From Strix aluco (lineage: Eukaryota > Chordata > Aves > Strigiformes > Strigidae), in NCBI RefSeq assembly GCF_031877795.1, contig NC_133971.1, positions 95,956,154-96,020,153 of the forward strand: a DNA stretch of 64,000 nt. The letters are read 5' to 3'. Shown here piece by piece: positions 1 to 11,880 of the stretch (position 1 is the first letter of the stretch; each line of letters opens with the position of its first letter). The notes beneath the pieces are model-generated. The model made no database searches and was not told where the DNA came from. It worked only from the letters and a program-made list of their open reading frames with translations. The translations under genes were made by a program, and so were the position numbers.

Positions 1-2213
1 GCTGAACGGCATCCTCCGGCCCTGCAAAGTGGCCCCACTGACTGGCCCTCGGCCACTTCTCCGGCCCATGGCAGTGTGTCCCAATAATTTCCATTTCTGT
101 TGAGCGGCGTCACCAAACACGGGTGCAAACGCTTTCCTGCGGTGCTGGGAAATGGTTCCTCGCTTTTCTGGGGAAAATATGCTGTTGCCAGCCTTCCTTT
201 CCTCCATATGTTTTTTAAAAGTCTTAATATGGACTTTAGAGTCTATTTCTGGACTAGTGCTTCACCACCCTCCATTGTGTGGCTCCTCCAAGGAGCACAT
301 GGTACCCAAAGCACCGTCACCCTAAACACCGTCACCCCGCCTGCAGCTGGCTGGTCATATTATTATGGTCCTTGCAGTGTCAGCCCCGAGGGATTTTGGT
401 GCCGGTCGGCGCAGGGCAGGTTTCCAGTCCCAGCGTTACGGTGCCATCAGAACGTTGCTCCTCCGCACTTAGCAGTGCCTGCTTGCAGACCCATGTCCCA
501 CCCTTGCCAGCTTTTGCAGAAGCCCACCATCATCCTTCTCCAAAAAATTCCCCTAACAATGACATTGTAATCGCGCTCCAAACAATAGGCTCAATTTTCT
601 CTTTTTTTGCTTTTAATAGCGCCCTGCGTCGCGTACGCCCGGCACAAAAGCCCCCTTTGTGTAAGCTCTGGCAGGATCCCTGCCTGCAGCCAGGAGCTGG
701 ACACTGAAAAAGTTGATTTTTCTTTGGTTTATCCTCATGGTTGATCCGGTATCCTCCAGCCTGTCCTGCTTTCACAAGTCAACAACTATTTCCCCACCAG
801 AATTTCCCAGCCAAATTTTTTTTTTTTTGCTTCAGAGCTATTTTGAAATGCGCCTGATTTCTCTGAATGAGCAAGGTGTTCCTTAAAGGCAATTTTTGGG
901 GGAAGAGCTTTGCGAAGCTCTGTCTGGCACGACGCAGCACAGGCTGTTGTGAGCTCGGGGGAAGGAGCCTGGATGTGGGACGCACGTCAGCCTGCAGCCC
1001 GGACCCCGGCAGCACCCGCCGCGGGCCCTGCTCCTGGCAAAACCAGCCCATCAAGGCTTCCCAAAGGCCCTGAATTGCTGTTAAGGACTTCCAACCAAAA
1101 AACCCCAAATGTTTCTGTCCTGGAATAACGCGTATCTCTTTTTTCATTAATCAAAATGACTCCTATGGCTTGGGTTTTCTTTTTATAGGGAGAGAAATGT
1201 TGGAAGGACTGGGTGAGTGTTGCCTTCTTACATTCAGATTACATTACCAAGGCATTTCTAACGTGTGCCGACTGATGTGGTACTTCAGCAGGTATTTTGC
1301 CAGTGTCTTGTGGGCTAAAAAAATCGAATTACCTTTGAGTAATTTGATACATCTTTGATTAGCATCACTGTTTAAAACAACAGCACACTAATATGACAAC
1401 GCCTCTTCTCTGGCGAGAGGAGATCTAAAGATGTATTTAGTCCACATCTTTCTCCTTTTTTTTTCCTTGATGAATCACACCATTTCTTTTCTTTAGAAAT
1501 ACATAGGTGTGATTCAAACCTTGCCTCAAAAGGCAGAGCTACTCCAAATAGCCACTGCTCTACCAGGTGCTAAAGCATATTATGAAAACCACAGAATATG
1601 TCATGAAAGAGTAATTTGACATAAGCTTAGGAGTCCTAAAGACCTTTCTGATGACCACAGATAAAAAAGGCAACACAAGTAATAGTGGTGAGGGCTTAAA
1701 GACCCAATCTTGCAAAAAGCAGGTGCCCACAGATAAGGATAGTGCCTGGAGGGGCTGTGCTGGAGCGATGCTCCGGCACCTCTGCCGAAGATAGGCAGGT
1801 TACAAATCCTTCCTGCCTCCTCCTCTTACTCACCCGATGTGATGCTGCTCCTACACCAAGTTACTCTCTTCTTCTGCGCTGCTCCAGAGATATGAACACA
1901 ACGGGACCAGGGCCAGACTCTGTAAAGTCAGAGATGTGTTAGGCAGAGCCTCTGAAATGCATCGAGGCACTTAGAGAAAATCAGTTGTTTACACAAAGCA
2001 TCTTATCGTGCTCTGCTTTTTGTGGGCCGTAAACTATAGGTCCTACCTTACTCACAATTGTCTTTGGGGATATTATTTTGGCATTGTTTGCAGCAGAGGA
2101 ATAAGGAGGGGTGGATTGGGACTGCGAGCACGCGGAGGGAAGTTTGTTTCCCGCTGTACGGTAGCCAGAAAAGCAGGTGATTCCCCAGGCACCGGGTTGC
2201 TATGAAGAAAATT
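1..2213. other. Non-coding unique sequence, no gene recognised
   Basis: I see no exon, RNA gene or known repeat here. Short open frames on both strands have no domain signature and no shared codon bias. Composition is mixed: moderately GC-rich up to about 1,080, then AT-rich with several short A and T runs. The stretch 1,140-1,720 is AT-rich and low in CpG, but I could not pick out a motif cluster. Confidence 0.55.
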
Positions 2214-2247
2214 AATAATTAATGCTGCAGAATAATTAATGCTGCAG
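2214..2247. repeat. 17-bp tandem duplication
   Basis: The unit aataattaatgctgcag occurs twice head to tail with no mismatch that I can see. Each unit contains a homeodomain-type ATTA core and a CTGCAG palindrome. This is probably a local replication-slippage duplication. Confidence 0.85.
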
Positions 2248-2536
2248 TGGTTAAAAGCACTTCTGTTGCGTGCGGCACTGTGGCTATCCGAGGCGGGGGA
2301 CGTGGGGACGTGGTGGTTCCAGCCCACGGTGCCTGACTGCGGGTGAGTGGCCTTGGGGGGGGCAAAGCCGTGGCCGCCCCGGAGCACGGCACCAGCTGCA
2401 CGGCCATGGGAGCGTCGTGGGGCACGTGGGCCTGAGTGGAGCTTTGCTCACTTGCCCCTTTCCTCTCCAGCCCCACGGTTTGGCTGTTGTTTCCCATGAT
2501 TTGGGGGGCCTGTGGCTTGTTGTTTCCTTGAGGGCT

Positions 2537-3293
2537 GGGTTTGAAGCATAAAAAAAAGGCTTTTGACCCTAGAATCAAAGCTTTGGAGTCTAAAAATGAG
2601 GGTTTGTACCCTAAAAGGAGGCTTTCAAACCTTGAATCAGAGATTGGGAGCAGAAAGTGAAGGTTTGTACCCTAAAAATGAGGGTTTGGAGCATAAAAAG
2701 GAGACTTTCAACCCTAGAATCAAAGCTTTGGACTGTGAACATGAAGCTTTGTACCCTAAAAATGAGGGTTTGTGTAACAAAAATGAACATTTGTACCCTA
2801 AAAATGAGGGTTTGTATATCAAAAATGAACATTTGTACCCTAAAAATTAGGGTTTGGAGCATAAAACAGGGTTTGGAGCATTAAAAAAAAGGCTTTCAAC
2901 CCTAGAATCAAAGCTTTGGAGTCTAAAAATGAGGGTTTGGGACCTAAAAATTAGGGTTTGTACCCTAAAAGGAGGCTTTCAAAGCTTGAAACAGAGATTA
3001 ATAGCAGAAAGTGAAGGTTTGTGCCCTAAAACAGAGGGTTTGGAGCATAAAAAGGAGGCTTTCAACCCTAGAATCAAAGTTTTGAACTGTAAACGTGAAG
3101 CTTTGAGACCTAAAAATGAGTGTTTGTACCCTAAAAATGAGTGTTTATACCCTAAAAATGAGGGTTTGTACCCTAAAACAGGGTTTGGAGCATAAAAAGG
3201 AGGCTTTGAACCCTAGACCCAGAGTTTTGGACTGTACAAATGAAGCTTGGGGACCTAAAAATGAGGGTCTGTACATCTAAAACAGGGACCTGA
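2537..3293 (+). repeat. Minisatellite of diverged 21-bp units with higher-order order
   Basis: About 35 tandem units, nearly all 21 bp, follow the pattern ggtttgtaccctaaaaatga plus one G. Several unit types recur in a fixed order: a 'ggagcataaaa' type, a 'ctttcaaccctagaatcaaa' type, a 'gctttggactgtgaacatga' type, and runs of the 'ttgtaccctaaaaatgag' type. The ccctaga marker unit begins near 2567, 2712, 2900, 3066 and 3211, so spacings are 145, 188, 166 and 145 bp. Blocks starting at 2567 and 2900 match unit for unit over roughly 330 bp, which shows a higher-order repeat. Because 21 is a multiple of 3 and the unit lacks stops, several frames stay open on both strands, giving LYPKNEG-like heptapeptides. 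I read those as by-products, not a protein. The ccctaaa/ttaggg words resemble telomeric repeats but never form a perfect hexamer array. Confidence 0.9.
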
Positions 3294-4340
3294 GGGGGAT
3301 CCCCGTGGTCCCCACTGCTTGGGTGAGCCCCATCCCGCTCAGCACCCCACACCCCGTCCCGCTCAGCGCCCCCCGCAGCCTCCCACGTGTACGCCGTCCC
3401 ACGCAGCCCCGGTGACCCACCGCGGTGGGGGGCCGGGAAGGGCCCGTCCTGCTGCTCAGAGGGGGCAGATGCTCTGGGGATCCCCCCTTGGGGGAAACTC
3501 ACCCCCGTAAGCACCGAGCGGACCTATGGGCACTGTTACCCTCCCATCGCATCCGGCATTTTCAAATCATTCGCCTGCTTCCTTCACTGCCTGGGGAAGG
3601 CTTTTGTGGATGCCGGCATTACAAGTCTTTTATTTCTTCTTCTTTTTTTTTTTTTTTTTTACTCCAAGAGATGCTTTGAGATACGTTGATTCCTCCCAGT
3701 GCCAGTTAAAATGTGCCTCTGGCAGCAGCACTTCCCCAGTGACATTTTCAAATGCCTCAGGAAGAGTAACCGCGCCGACTGTCAGATTTCAGCGAGTGGA
3801 CGGCATCAGCACTACAACAGAACATCTTTTATTCCCAATAAAGATGTGCAAAATTATCAAGCCGAAGTTAATGTGTAGGTTGGAAATACTTGTCCCAAAT
3901 AACAGGATAGTTTACAACCCGTCTCTACTTTTGACATGCTGATATCCTCAAATAGCAACAATAAAGCTTCTGTCTTCTTTCAAGATATTTGTCATCTTTT
4001 GATCTTAAGCCAGAAAAAATTGAATTCTGGGAGATCAAAACTCCAAAACTGATAGCTTATATCCTCAGCAAGTGCTTATCAAGTGTAATCCAGAAAGATG
4101 GCACATTTCAAAAGTGACAATGAATAAAGTTCAGCTCACTGAAAAAAGTAAACAAACTTCAAACAGAAGTAGCGTTAGCAGCCCATGAATTTTCTCCTAA
4201 TACTGTGCTAAGCAACGGTCCTTTTCTGTTAGTCTGACTTGCAGGAATTTTAAATGAAATTCAGGCCGTAAAAGCTGAATAACATAACATTTCCAAGAGA
4301 AACGGCCAAGTTCAATATTTGATAAATATTTTATAAACTC
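3294..4340. other. Non-coding sequence; GC-rich head, then T18 tract and AT-rich tail
   Basis: Positions 3,294-3,530 are GC-rich and CpG-containing. A run of 18 T lies at 3643-3660. From 3,700 to 4,330 the sequence is AT-rich with no recognised repeat or exon. Confidence 0.5.
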
Positions 4341-5070
4341 CATCCCGTTGTGCTCCAGCAGCTGCCCCAGGAGACGGTGGCCGCTGCCCGCCTGCTGCCC
4401 TGCCTCTCTCTGCAATCGGCACAATTTCCTCTTCGATGGCCGGGTTGGAAATTGCAATTTTTAAATCCACCCCCCTGGCTAAACCTGCTCCTTCCCCTCC
4501 CTGCGAGGGAAGATCCCCACGCCGAATCCCTGACTTTACAGCCCAAGGAAAGCCAAGCTCCCCCCGCCACGCCACGCCACGCATCCTCAGCGCGGCAACG
4601 CGCCCTCCAGCACCCAGCACCCAGCACCCAGGCACGGGGGGGATTTTCTGCAGCTCTCGAGGCGCGGGAGTGCGGGATTAATCCTGCCCTGCCGGCTCCT
4701 GCCTCTGACAGCTTCATCCCCTTGGCCTTGGGGATCCAGACACTGAGAATTATCTGGGACCCGGCTCATGACAGGTCTTAAAGTTAAGCCAGAAATCTTA
4801 AAGTCGGTCAATGCCCCACGCAGGCAGGCAGGGAAGTAATCACACCGGCGGGCAGGAATAATCCCCGCTCCTGCCTCGGACAGTATCTGAGCTGCAGCAC
4901 CTGCCCTGGCTGCCAGGAAATCAGCCCTTTGGGTGCCCCTCACCGCAGCCCAGCCCCGCTCTGCCCCGGCTCCAGACCCTCGCCGCGGCTGTACCGGCGA
5001 GCCCCGCGCCAGCGGCGAGTGCTGGTTGTTTCCCTTGTGCTGACCCTGGTGTTGGAATACGGCTCAGCCC
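4340..5070. other. GC-rich patch with short internal repeats
   Basis: This CpG-bearing patch contains a cacccag heptamer repeated in tandem near 4608-4632. It also holds two related segments, near 4672-4712 and 4850-4891, sharing 'gctcctgcctc.gacag' after an 'ataatcc/ttaatcc' motif. They may be an old tandem duplication of about 180 bp. No promoter element such as a TATA box and no first-exon-like frame was seen, so I do not call it a CpG-island promoter. Confidence 0.4.
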
Positions 5071-7429
5071 TGCAGGGTGCCCAAAAAATAATCTGGGTAA
5101 AGGATATGAGAAAAAAACTAAGAATTCTCAAAAAGCTTTTTATCAGCACTAAGGCTACACGGCAGGCAGAGGAAAACAAAGTCAGCAGTGGTTGTAAATT
5201 GTCTGGAAACCATAAATTAAAATTAAAGAGTTCAAATATGATATAAAATCATTTAATCTGGATGATTTATGCTCATTCTCAGATGCAATTATTTACTAAC
5301 GCTTCTGTTTATTGCTCTTTTGACTTTTTTAATTACTGTATTCCAAAAATTCAATTACCGAGTGTAGTATATATTTCAAGCAATAGTATTGTAAATAAAA
5401 AGAGAACCAATTAATAATGTGCTTAGTCTAGCAAAGCTAAATCAAGTGTAATACAAAATGCCTGGAAACTTGATCAAGGGTTGCAAACGAATAGGACAGA
5501 TCCCATCTCGCGGAGGCGAGGGCTGCGGGGGGGCAGCCCAGGCCAGGCTTTGCTGGGGGAGCGCTCCCCGCGCGGGGTTTTGGGGTTTCTGGTCTTGGTT
5601 TCTACCTGGGCGTTACCTGTCGGCGTCCCCCGGTCAGGTTTTGTACTGGTAAAAACTCTGACGGGAGCCGGGCCGCTGCCTGGCGGTGAGAGGCAGGGCT
5701 TGGCTTAAATTCGGGCGTGTTTTCGTAATAAATATTTCGTCCTTTTATCTTGTTCTGTCAACAGACTTTGACATTACTAGAAAAATCAATTTCTAGTCAC
5801 CTTAGGAAGATTGTTCAACAAATATCTCAGCTGAGACCTTTGCTTGTAAATGATATTTACTTTCCCTCTCTCTCCATATAGACAGGCAATAGTGCACCAG
5901 AGATGAGACGACGTTATTTAAAAGAAAAGTTTGACATAATATTTTAAAATGGGAAGAATGTATTTTTCCAGAGCCACATTCTCAGAAATGGCTGAATTGA
6001 CTTTTGTGGGGGAAAAAAACCCAGACAAAACCCTGGAGAATGCCACACAGTAGGAAATCTGAAGCAGCAGAACCGGGATTTTTTGGTTGGCAGTGCCAGG
6101 CAGCCGCACGCACGGCGAGTGCGCTCTATTTACTTGCTATTTACTTCAGCCATAGATATTTTTTCCAGTTCCTGCTTCAAATAGCTGTGTTACTGAGTGA
6201 TAAACCTGGACAAATTTCCAAAGTCTCTCTCTGAGAGTTCTCTCTCTGAGAAGATATTTTGGGTAGGAGGTGCACGCGTCCTCACAGGGACCAGGGGTTT
6301 CGGGACCCCGTCTCTCCCTGGGATGTGGGGTGGCAGGGCTGGAGCCTCCAGGTCATTCCCTTCCCACCAGCAGCCTCTTTTCCCCTAAATATAAATTTAA
6401 AAAGTTTACTGCTGTGCACAGAGCTCATTTCTCCTTCTGCATCTTGTGCCCAGTAAATCTATCAGCTCACAGCCTCGCAGCTCCACTATTTCACGTGTTA
6501 CGCGGTACAAGAAGTAGGGATTTGTGAAATGCGATAGCGGCTCTGTCTGTAAAGGCTGCAGCTCACATAAAATCGTGGAGTTTTAAAAGCAATAAGTAAA
6601 ACTTCAACCAGAACAGAAGAAAGCACTCTCCAAATCCTCTTCTGTCCTCGGGAAAAAAGAAAAAAAAAAAAAAAAAAAAAGCCTTATAAACTGGAATTGA
6701 TTCTTGTAAAACCTTCATAAAAAATAAATCCAAACATTTAGAAACATCTGTTGTGAAGCACAAGATTTCTTTGACTGAGTTCAGCCCCAGCGATCTGCGA
6801 GGGGTTGCATCCTATAATAAAGAGGAGCTATCTGAGAGGTTTTCTCCGCACATCGTGGCGCTGGCTGTGGGCTGTCTCTGGTGCTGCACAGGAGGCAGCT
6901 GCTCTCTTCCCCACTCGTCTCTTAATACAGGTTTATATGTTAAAAGGACTTGCCCGGGGACCTCGGCAGGGCGAGGCGGGACCCTCTGGGCTGGGGGATG
7001 CTGCAGTGGGAGAAGGGACTCATCTCCCGCTCCCTGTCTTAAAAAAAAAAACAGAGGAAAAATCACTGAAATTCTTCGCTTTGAAATCTCTCGGTCAGGT
7101 GCAGCAAAACGTGGTTGGTGTTTCTGCTCCTGGCAAGCCAACACTCAGCTGCCCGGGCAGTACCCGGTGATCACAGCCTTCCTGCTGGACTCTGGGATCG
7201 ACCTCATCTGAAATATCGATAGGACTAATTATTATAAATAATCGCAGCCGTTTAACAGAATAGCTTCTCCTTGGTGAATCTGTTGGGCTGAGGGGGGGCA
7301 AACCCAACGTTCAGCATTTGGCTGACCCGAGGAGGACAGAGAATAGCACAAGGTCCCTGCAGCGGCTGTCTGAGGTGGGGTGGGGGTCCCCCCTTTCCCC
7401 GCTGGGACTCTGCTCTGCTGCGGCGCTGG
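5071..7429. other. Non-coding, largely AT-rich sequence
   Basis: No exon or known repeat was recognised. Positions 5,180-5,460 and 5,720-6,000 are AT-rich and CpG-poor. A run of 21 A lies at 6660-6680. A short internal duplication 'tctctctgagag' occurs at 6224-6253. Confidence 0.5.
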
Positions 7430-7475
7430 GACCTGGTTGGACTGGATGATCTTCAAGGTCTTTTCCAACCTAGAT
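7430..7475 (+). mobile_element. CR1 LINE, 3'-terminal fragment
   Basis: The sequence 'ggttggactggatgatcttc' followed by 'aaggtcttttccaacct' is the hallmark end of avian CR1 3' UTRs. Only about 46 bp can be recognised. The upstream GC-rich sequence does not resemble the CR1 body, so this is a severely 5'-truncated or decayed copy. The usual terminal octamer repeats are missing or eroded. Confidence 0.85.
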
Positions 7476-8405
7476 GTGACCCCTGGTAGGATTAACCCCC
7501 TGCCCCTCGGCAGGTTGCTGTGCTGTAAGGAGCAAAGGGGCCGGTGTCAGAGCCCCAGTCCTGTTCCCTGTCTCCTTCACATCGCTCCAGCCGCTTCCGC
7601 CGCCGCCTCCCACCCGGCAGGACGGGGTGCAGGAGGGTTTCCGCAGCGCTGTAGGGTGGCCTTTGCCTCTGACCCTCAGCCGTGTCAGGTGCCTGGATCC
7701 CTCCGTTCTTTGCCCGGTGCTGCTGCGTCCGCAGGGTGTCAGAGCGGGGAGCAGGGGTGCGTTTCCAACCTATTTATTAATGGGAGTCAGATGGCTAAAT
7801 CCCAGCGTGCCGAGCCGCGCGATTCCCGCCGCATATCCATATGGTCGCGAGGACTCCGGTACACCGTGTGTCTGAAGCTACTGAATGGCTTAATTAGAAT
7901 ATTAAACTGATTTACAGTTCCTAAATAATAGGTATCATTAAGCTAACTCTGCTCAAAAAGGGTTTTGACACGTGTACACTTCTAGCGATAACATATGGAG
8001 CAAAAATCCTCAGCAGTCAGCAAAGAGGCGCCGCGGCAGCTTCGTGCTGGACGCTGAAGAGCTTTAAGATGGATGGATGGGCGAGAGCAAAGCGACCCGG
8101 GGTGAAGGGCATCTCGCAGAGCCCGCAGCCTCCGCCGCTCGCGGCTCGTGCGTGTTGTAAGGCCAAGGGAAGGGCTGGGGGCAGGACACCGCCCGGGGCG
8201 GGGGGGCCACAGGCTCCAGCACCAGCTACAAGGGGGTCGGCACCGCACAGAAGCCTGGGCAGGTTTGGCACAGGACAGCGAGGGGCACCAAAAGTGTGTG
8301 TGTGGGGGGGGGCTGCCAGGGAGAGCAAACACCACTCCTTGTTTGCTGAATTTCCCCTTCCCCTGCAGTTTCTCCCCAAATTTGCTCACTTCTACTTGGA
8401 GTCCC
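7476..8405. other. Non-coding sequence, no gene recognised
   Basis: This is GC-rich and CpG-bearing to about 7,720 and again at 8,090-8,250, with AT-rich sequence at 7,860-7,980. Open frames on both strands appear compositional. A TG/G-rich run lies at 8,297-8,312. Confidence 0.45.
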
Positions 8406-8489
8406 ACCACGGCTCAGAAATATTTTAAAATTTTGGACACGTCAGCCACCACGACTCAGAAATATTTTAAAATTTTGGACACGTCAGCT
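8406..8489. repeat. 42-bp tandem duplication
   Basis: Two adjacent 42-bp copies begin accacggctcag and accacgactcag, run through aaatattttaaaattttgg and end in acacgtcagc. I see one mismatch. The near identity points to a recent local duplication. Confidence 0.9.
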
Positions 8490-8883
8490 TGTTTTGCATC
8501 AGAAGATGGAAAGGATGGTTTTATTTTAACATTTCAGCACAAAATCCGGATCAAATTTTAAAGGTTTAGCTCCTTATGCAGTATAAGCCCCTAAGGGGTG
8601 TTTGCACCAAGGGAGAAATTACTGAGGGAAACCACGTTTGTCTCCTTCTGCGCTTTGGGTAGAAAACAGGTGAAATCAGGAAAGGGTCAGCGGGGAAACG
8701 TGGCACTATCCGCCAGGTCTTGGTGCAAAGTGCTGAGAAAATACTTGGATCCCCATCTTTGATCAGAAAATTTAAAATGGGAGCTCTGTATTTGCATGTT
8801 GCGCCCTATAAAACAAAGTGCTACCAAGGAGGAAAATAGAAAAAGTGAATTTTTTAACAACAGTTCAAGGATGTCTAAGGGTT

Positions 8884-8899
8884 GGGGGGGGGGGGGGGG
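8884..8899 (+). repeat. Run of 16 G
   Basis: An uninterrupted guanine homopolymer. Such a run can form quadruplex structure and is often mis-sized in assemblies, so its exact length should be treated with caution. Confidence 0.9.
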
Positions 8900-10149
8900 C
8901 AGGGGTATATTGTAGAATTTTCTTTGTGTTTATATGAAAACCATTCCAGATGGTGCTTTAGAGGAATTTACGCCCAGACCAGATGCAGGCTGGTTAGTCT
9001 AGACTTGTTTCTGCTGCGGGATAGACGCAAAAACTTGTCGTACGAAAGAAGCCCCCGAATTAAGGATTTCATTACAAAAAAGTTATTATCGGCTAAATAG
9101 TAAACGTGCTACCTGGCTAGAAAAAAGTATTAAAACATATTTACACTTGAAAAGAAGTAATTAGTTGTAGTTCAATCACTACAGAAAGCGCCAGGCCAAG
9201 GCAGAGGAAAGAGTGTAAATAGATAGAGACAAGAGAGATTTATTATTAAATTAAAGTCACTTAATTACTGCAAATGTTAAATATGCAGTTTTCTGGCATT
9301 TAAATGATATTTTTCACCAAAATTAAAATGAATTGTCCACTCTGAATTCCCACTTCTTAGGCAGCATGTAAATGTCAGTCCTAAATTAAACTTAACTAGG
9401 ATCGGTGTCTGCTATACCTTTTAAAAAAAAGATTTAATTAGAATCAATAAACCACTTTTTATTGAAGTTTCCAACGTGTTCTGTTATTCTAAACATACAG
9501 AGAGCCGCTAGCGTGAAGCCTTCAAAGTTTTTAACAGGTTTGGGTCAAAGGGGAGCGGCGAGCGGCAGCACCTGGGCGAGGAGCCCCCGGCACCCCGGCA
9601 GCCCCCCGGCACCCCGCGCCCTGCTCCTGCCAGGGGCCCCGGCGGGTCCCCCCGGGGGTGGGGGAAGGCGGAAAGTGGGGCCAGACCCTCGGCGGGGTGA
9701 AGCCCATAAAGCCGCGCTGATTTACACCAGATGAGCGTCGCATCCCCGCTCCTTTTTTCTTGCTGTGTGTTTTTGGATGGGCTCCATTCAAGCTGTGAGG
9801 TAAGCACGCTGCCTTTTTACTTTCAATTAAAACCACTATTTTTAACTTAAATATATCCTCCCAACTCCTCAGAGTGTTTTCATAAAAAGAAATCAAAACA
9901 CATCTACCCGTGCTTTCAGTTGAAAATGATGAAAAGCCCTCTAATCCGCGACTGTATATATATTATTAGGGCTTTGATTAACCAGTCCACCCCTGCTCAG
10001 AAACCCCTTTTCCCCTCGATGTGTCGCTAAGCGGAGGGGTGCCGCCCGCTGTCCTCCCTACCTCCCGCTTCAAGCATCAACTCACCTACTCTCGCTGACA
10101 TTTCGACTTAGCAGCTTTTTCGTGTTGCCGGTTTAATTTTTTTTTTTTT
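8900..10149. other. Non-coding AT-rich sequence with a GC-rich insert
   Basis: Positions 9,060-9,530 are AT-rich and CpG-poor. A GC-rich, CpG-bearing patch at 9,545-9,730 interrupts them, and AT-rich sequence resumes to 9,970. A T17 tract lies at 10137-10153. No exon or known repeat was seen. Confidence 0.45.
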
Positions 10150-10560
10150 TTTTAAATCATTTCTGTGAGCCACACGACTACCGTACTCATAATCACCGCT
10201 GCGTGGAAGTGATTATATTAGAGGCCTTTTTACAGTGCATGCACTCAGATCAAGATGTAATATGCATTTCATATCCCCTGACTCCCTGTCCTAAAATAGA
10301 GACAAAACATTCTGTAATGTCAGATTGCTTTGAATTAGTTTTAATTTGATTAGAAATATCCCACAAGGCTACCCGAGTACATAGAGATTATGTATAATTA
10401 ATGCCGTGATCAATTAGATCTGAATTGTTAGTCCATCAAGAAGCAATAACATGGGCTCTGATTTTCAAAGAGTTTTCCCTTAATCCTCTTGTTCTAGGGC
10501 TCTTTATGATGAGATACAAAAGCTCCTAAATTAGGACAACACGATATTGCACACATTTGG
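10150..10560. promoter_or_regulatory. Candidate conserved non-coding element
   Basis: This AT-rich, CpG-poor unique tract is dense in homeodomain-type cores (TAAT/ATTA), with several near 10,330-10,440. No repeat or open frame explains it. The texture is that of vertebrate developmental enhancers. No alignment was available, so this is an inference from composition and motifs only. Confidence 0.35.
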
Positions 10561-11298
10561 AAAAAAAAAAAAATCCCTGTGCGTATTAATTATAAGTACG
10601 TAAGGGAGATGCCAGTCCAGCTCCAGCCTGGGGGTGAGCAAGCGCGGCCCGAACTCCTTGCGAGGGGAGTTTCATCTACTCACAACCCCACTGAAACGGC
10701 TCCTCCACTCATAATTTATCATGACTCCACCCGCCGGTGCAGTTCCAGAGTATTTGTTGAGGAGTAAAATTCAATTCAGTTCCTTCCCTCAGCGGTTGGT
10801 TCTTGCAGCCCAGGATGGCTTTGCCTGGTGCCACGCTGGCTCCCAGCACGGCCACCCTGTTGACGGCAGGGCATGGCCTGTGCTGGGCACCCTCACCCCG
10901 CCTGAGCTGCAGCTCAGAGAAAGCTGGTTTTGGGGTCACAGGGCAGGGGACACATCCTGAACCAACCTAAGGGTACGGGCAAAGGGCTCAGGTGGGCCTG
11001 GGAGAGCAGGGGGAGGAAAGGTCTGTGTGTGGAAGCGAGCGATGAGGACAACCCCTGATCTGTGCCTGTGGACCCGCACCCTGAGACGCCGGCAAGCACG
11101 GTGGTCACTGGTCCATACTGGTGCCCGGGTACACCGTTGGCATCCTCATGCAAGGGTGCTACGCTCACGCAAAACTTCGTGAACTTTGTTGTGTGCGCGA
11201 ATGCTGGTACAACCCAGAGTCCACCAAAGTGTCCTTCTGTCCCTACTGCGCCTGCTGCTCTCCATTGCTGTCCCAGGCTGCCAGGAGGCTGCTGTAGG
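10561..11298. other. Non-coding sequence, no gene recognised
   Basis: GC content is mixed. Overlapping open frames run on opposite strands between about 10,710 and 11,300, without domains or a credible codon pattern. I see no repeat here until the CATAGAGTC array begins. Confidence 0.45.
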
Positions 11299-11515
11299 GT
11301 CATAGAGTCATAGTCATCAAGTCATCAAGTCATCGAGTCATTGAGTCATAGTCATAGAGTCATCGAGTCATAGTCATAGAGTCATAGAGTCATAGAGCCA
11401 TAGTCATAGTCATGGAGTCATAGAGTCAGAATCATAGACATAGAGTCATAGTCATAGACCCATAGAGCCATAGAACCATAGAGTCATAGAATCATAGAAT
11501 CACAGAGTCATAGAA
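11299..11515 (-). repeat. Expanded CR1 3'-tail array (variants of catagagtc)
   Basis: About 217 bp is made of 6- to 9-bp units, mainly catagagtcat, tagtcat, caagtcat and catcgagt. It directly abuts the 3' end of a reverse-oriented CR1. CR1 elements normally end in only a few copies of an 8-9 bp repeat, which serves as the target for self-primed reverse transcription. This copy has grown into a true microsatellite, with internal variants such as catcgagtc and ccatagagc that suggest several rounds of slippage. Confidence 0.9.
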
Positions 11516-11880
11516 TACCAGGTGGGAAGGGACCTCAAGGATCATCTGGTTCAACCTTTCTTGGCAAAAGCCTGGTCTAGACAAGATGGCCGAAACGTAG
11601 AAGTGTCCAGTGTTGGGGAATCCACCACTTCCCCAACCATTATTCCAGTGGCTGATTGTTCTCATTGTGAAGAATTTCCCTCTTGTGTCCAGTCGGAATC
11701 TCCCCAGGAGTAACTTGTACCCATTCCCCCTCGTGTTTTCCACAACTCCTTGCGAAAAGGGAGTCTCCATCTTCTCTGTAGCCACCCTTTAAACACTGGA
11801 ACATGGAGATAAGGCCTCCCCTCAGCCTTCTCTTCTCAAGACTGAACAAACCTGGTTCAGCCAGTGCCCTGGGCCTCACC
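11512..11880 (-). mobile_element. CR1 LINE, 3' part, reverse orientation
   Basis: Read on the minus strand this is a typical CR1 end: a gaggggaggcctt block, a region corresponding to the C-terminal end of the reverse transcriptase ORF and the 3' UTR, then 'gatgatccttgaggtccctt' and the terminal repeats. About 370 bp is kept. It belongs to a different, more diverged subfamily than the three young copies at 30-42 kb. The copy is 5'-truncated, as most CR1 insertions are, and has no coding capacity. Confidence 0.92.

Noticed and set aside
2563..3250. Interstitial telomere repeat
   Set aside because: The ccctaaa/ttaggg words recur every 21 bp inside a longer unit and never as tandem hexamers.
2537..3293. 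CRISPR-like array or repetitive protein gene
   Set aside because: Units are contiguous without unique spacers, vary in sequence and sit in a vertebrate genome. Open frames follow from the 21-bp period.
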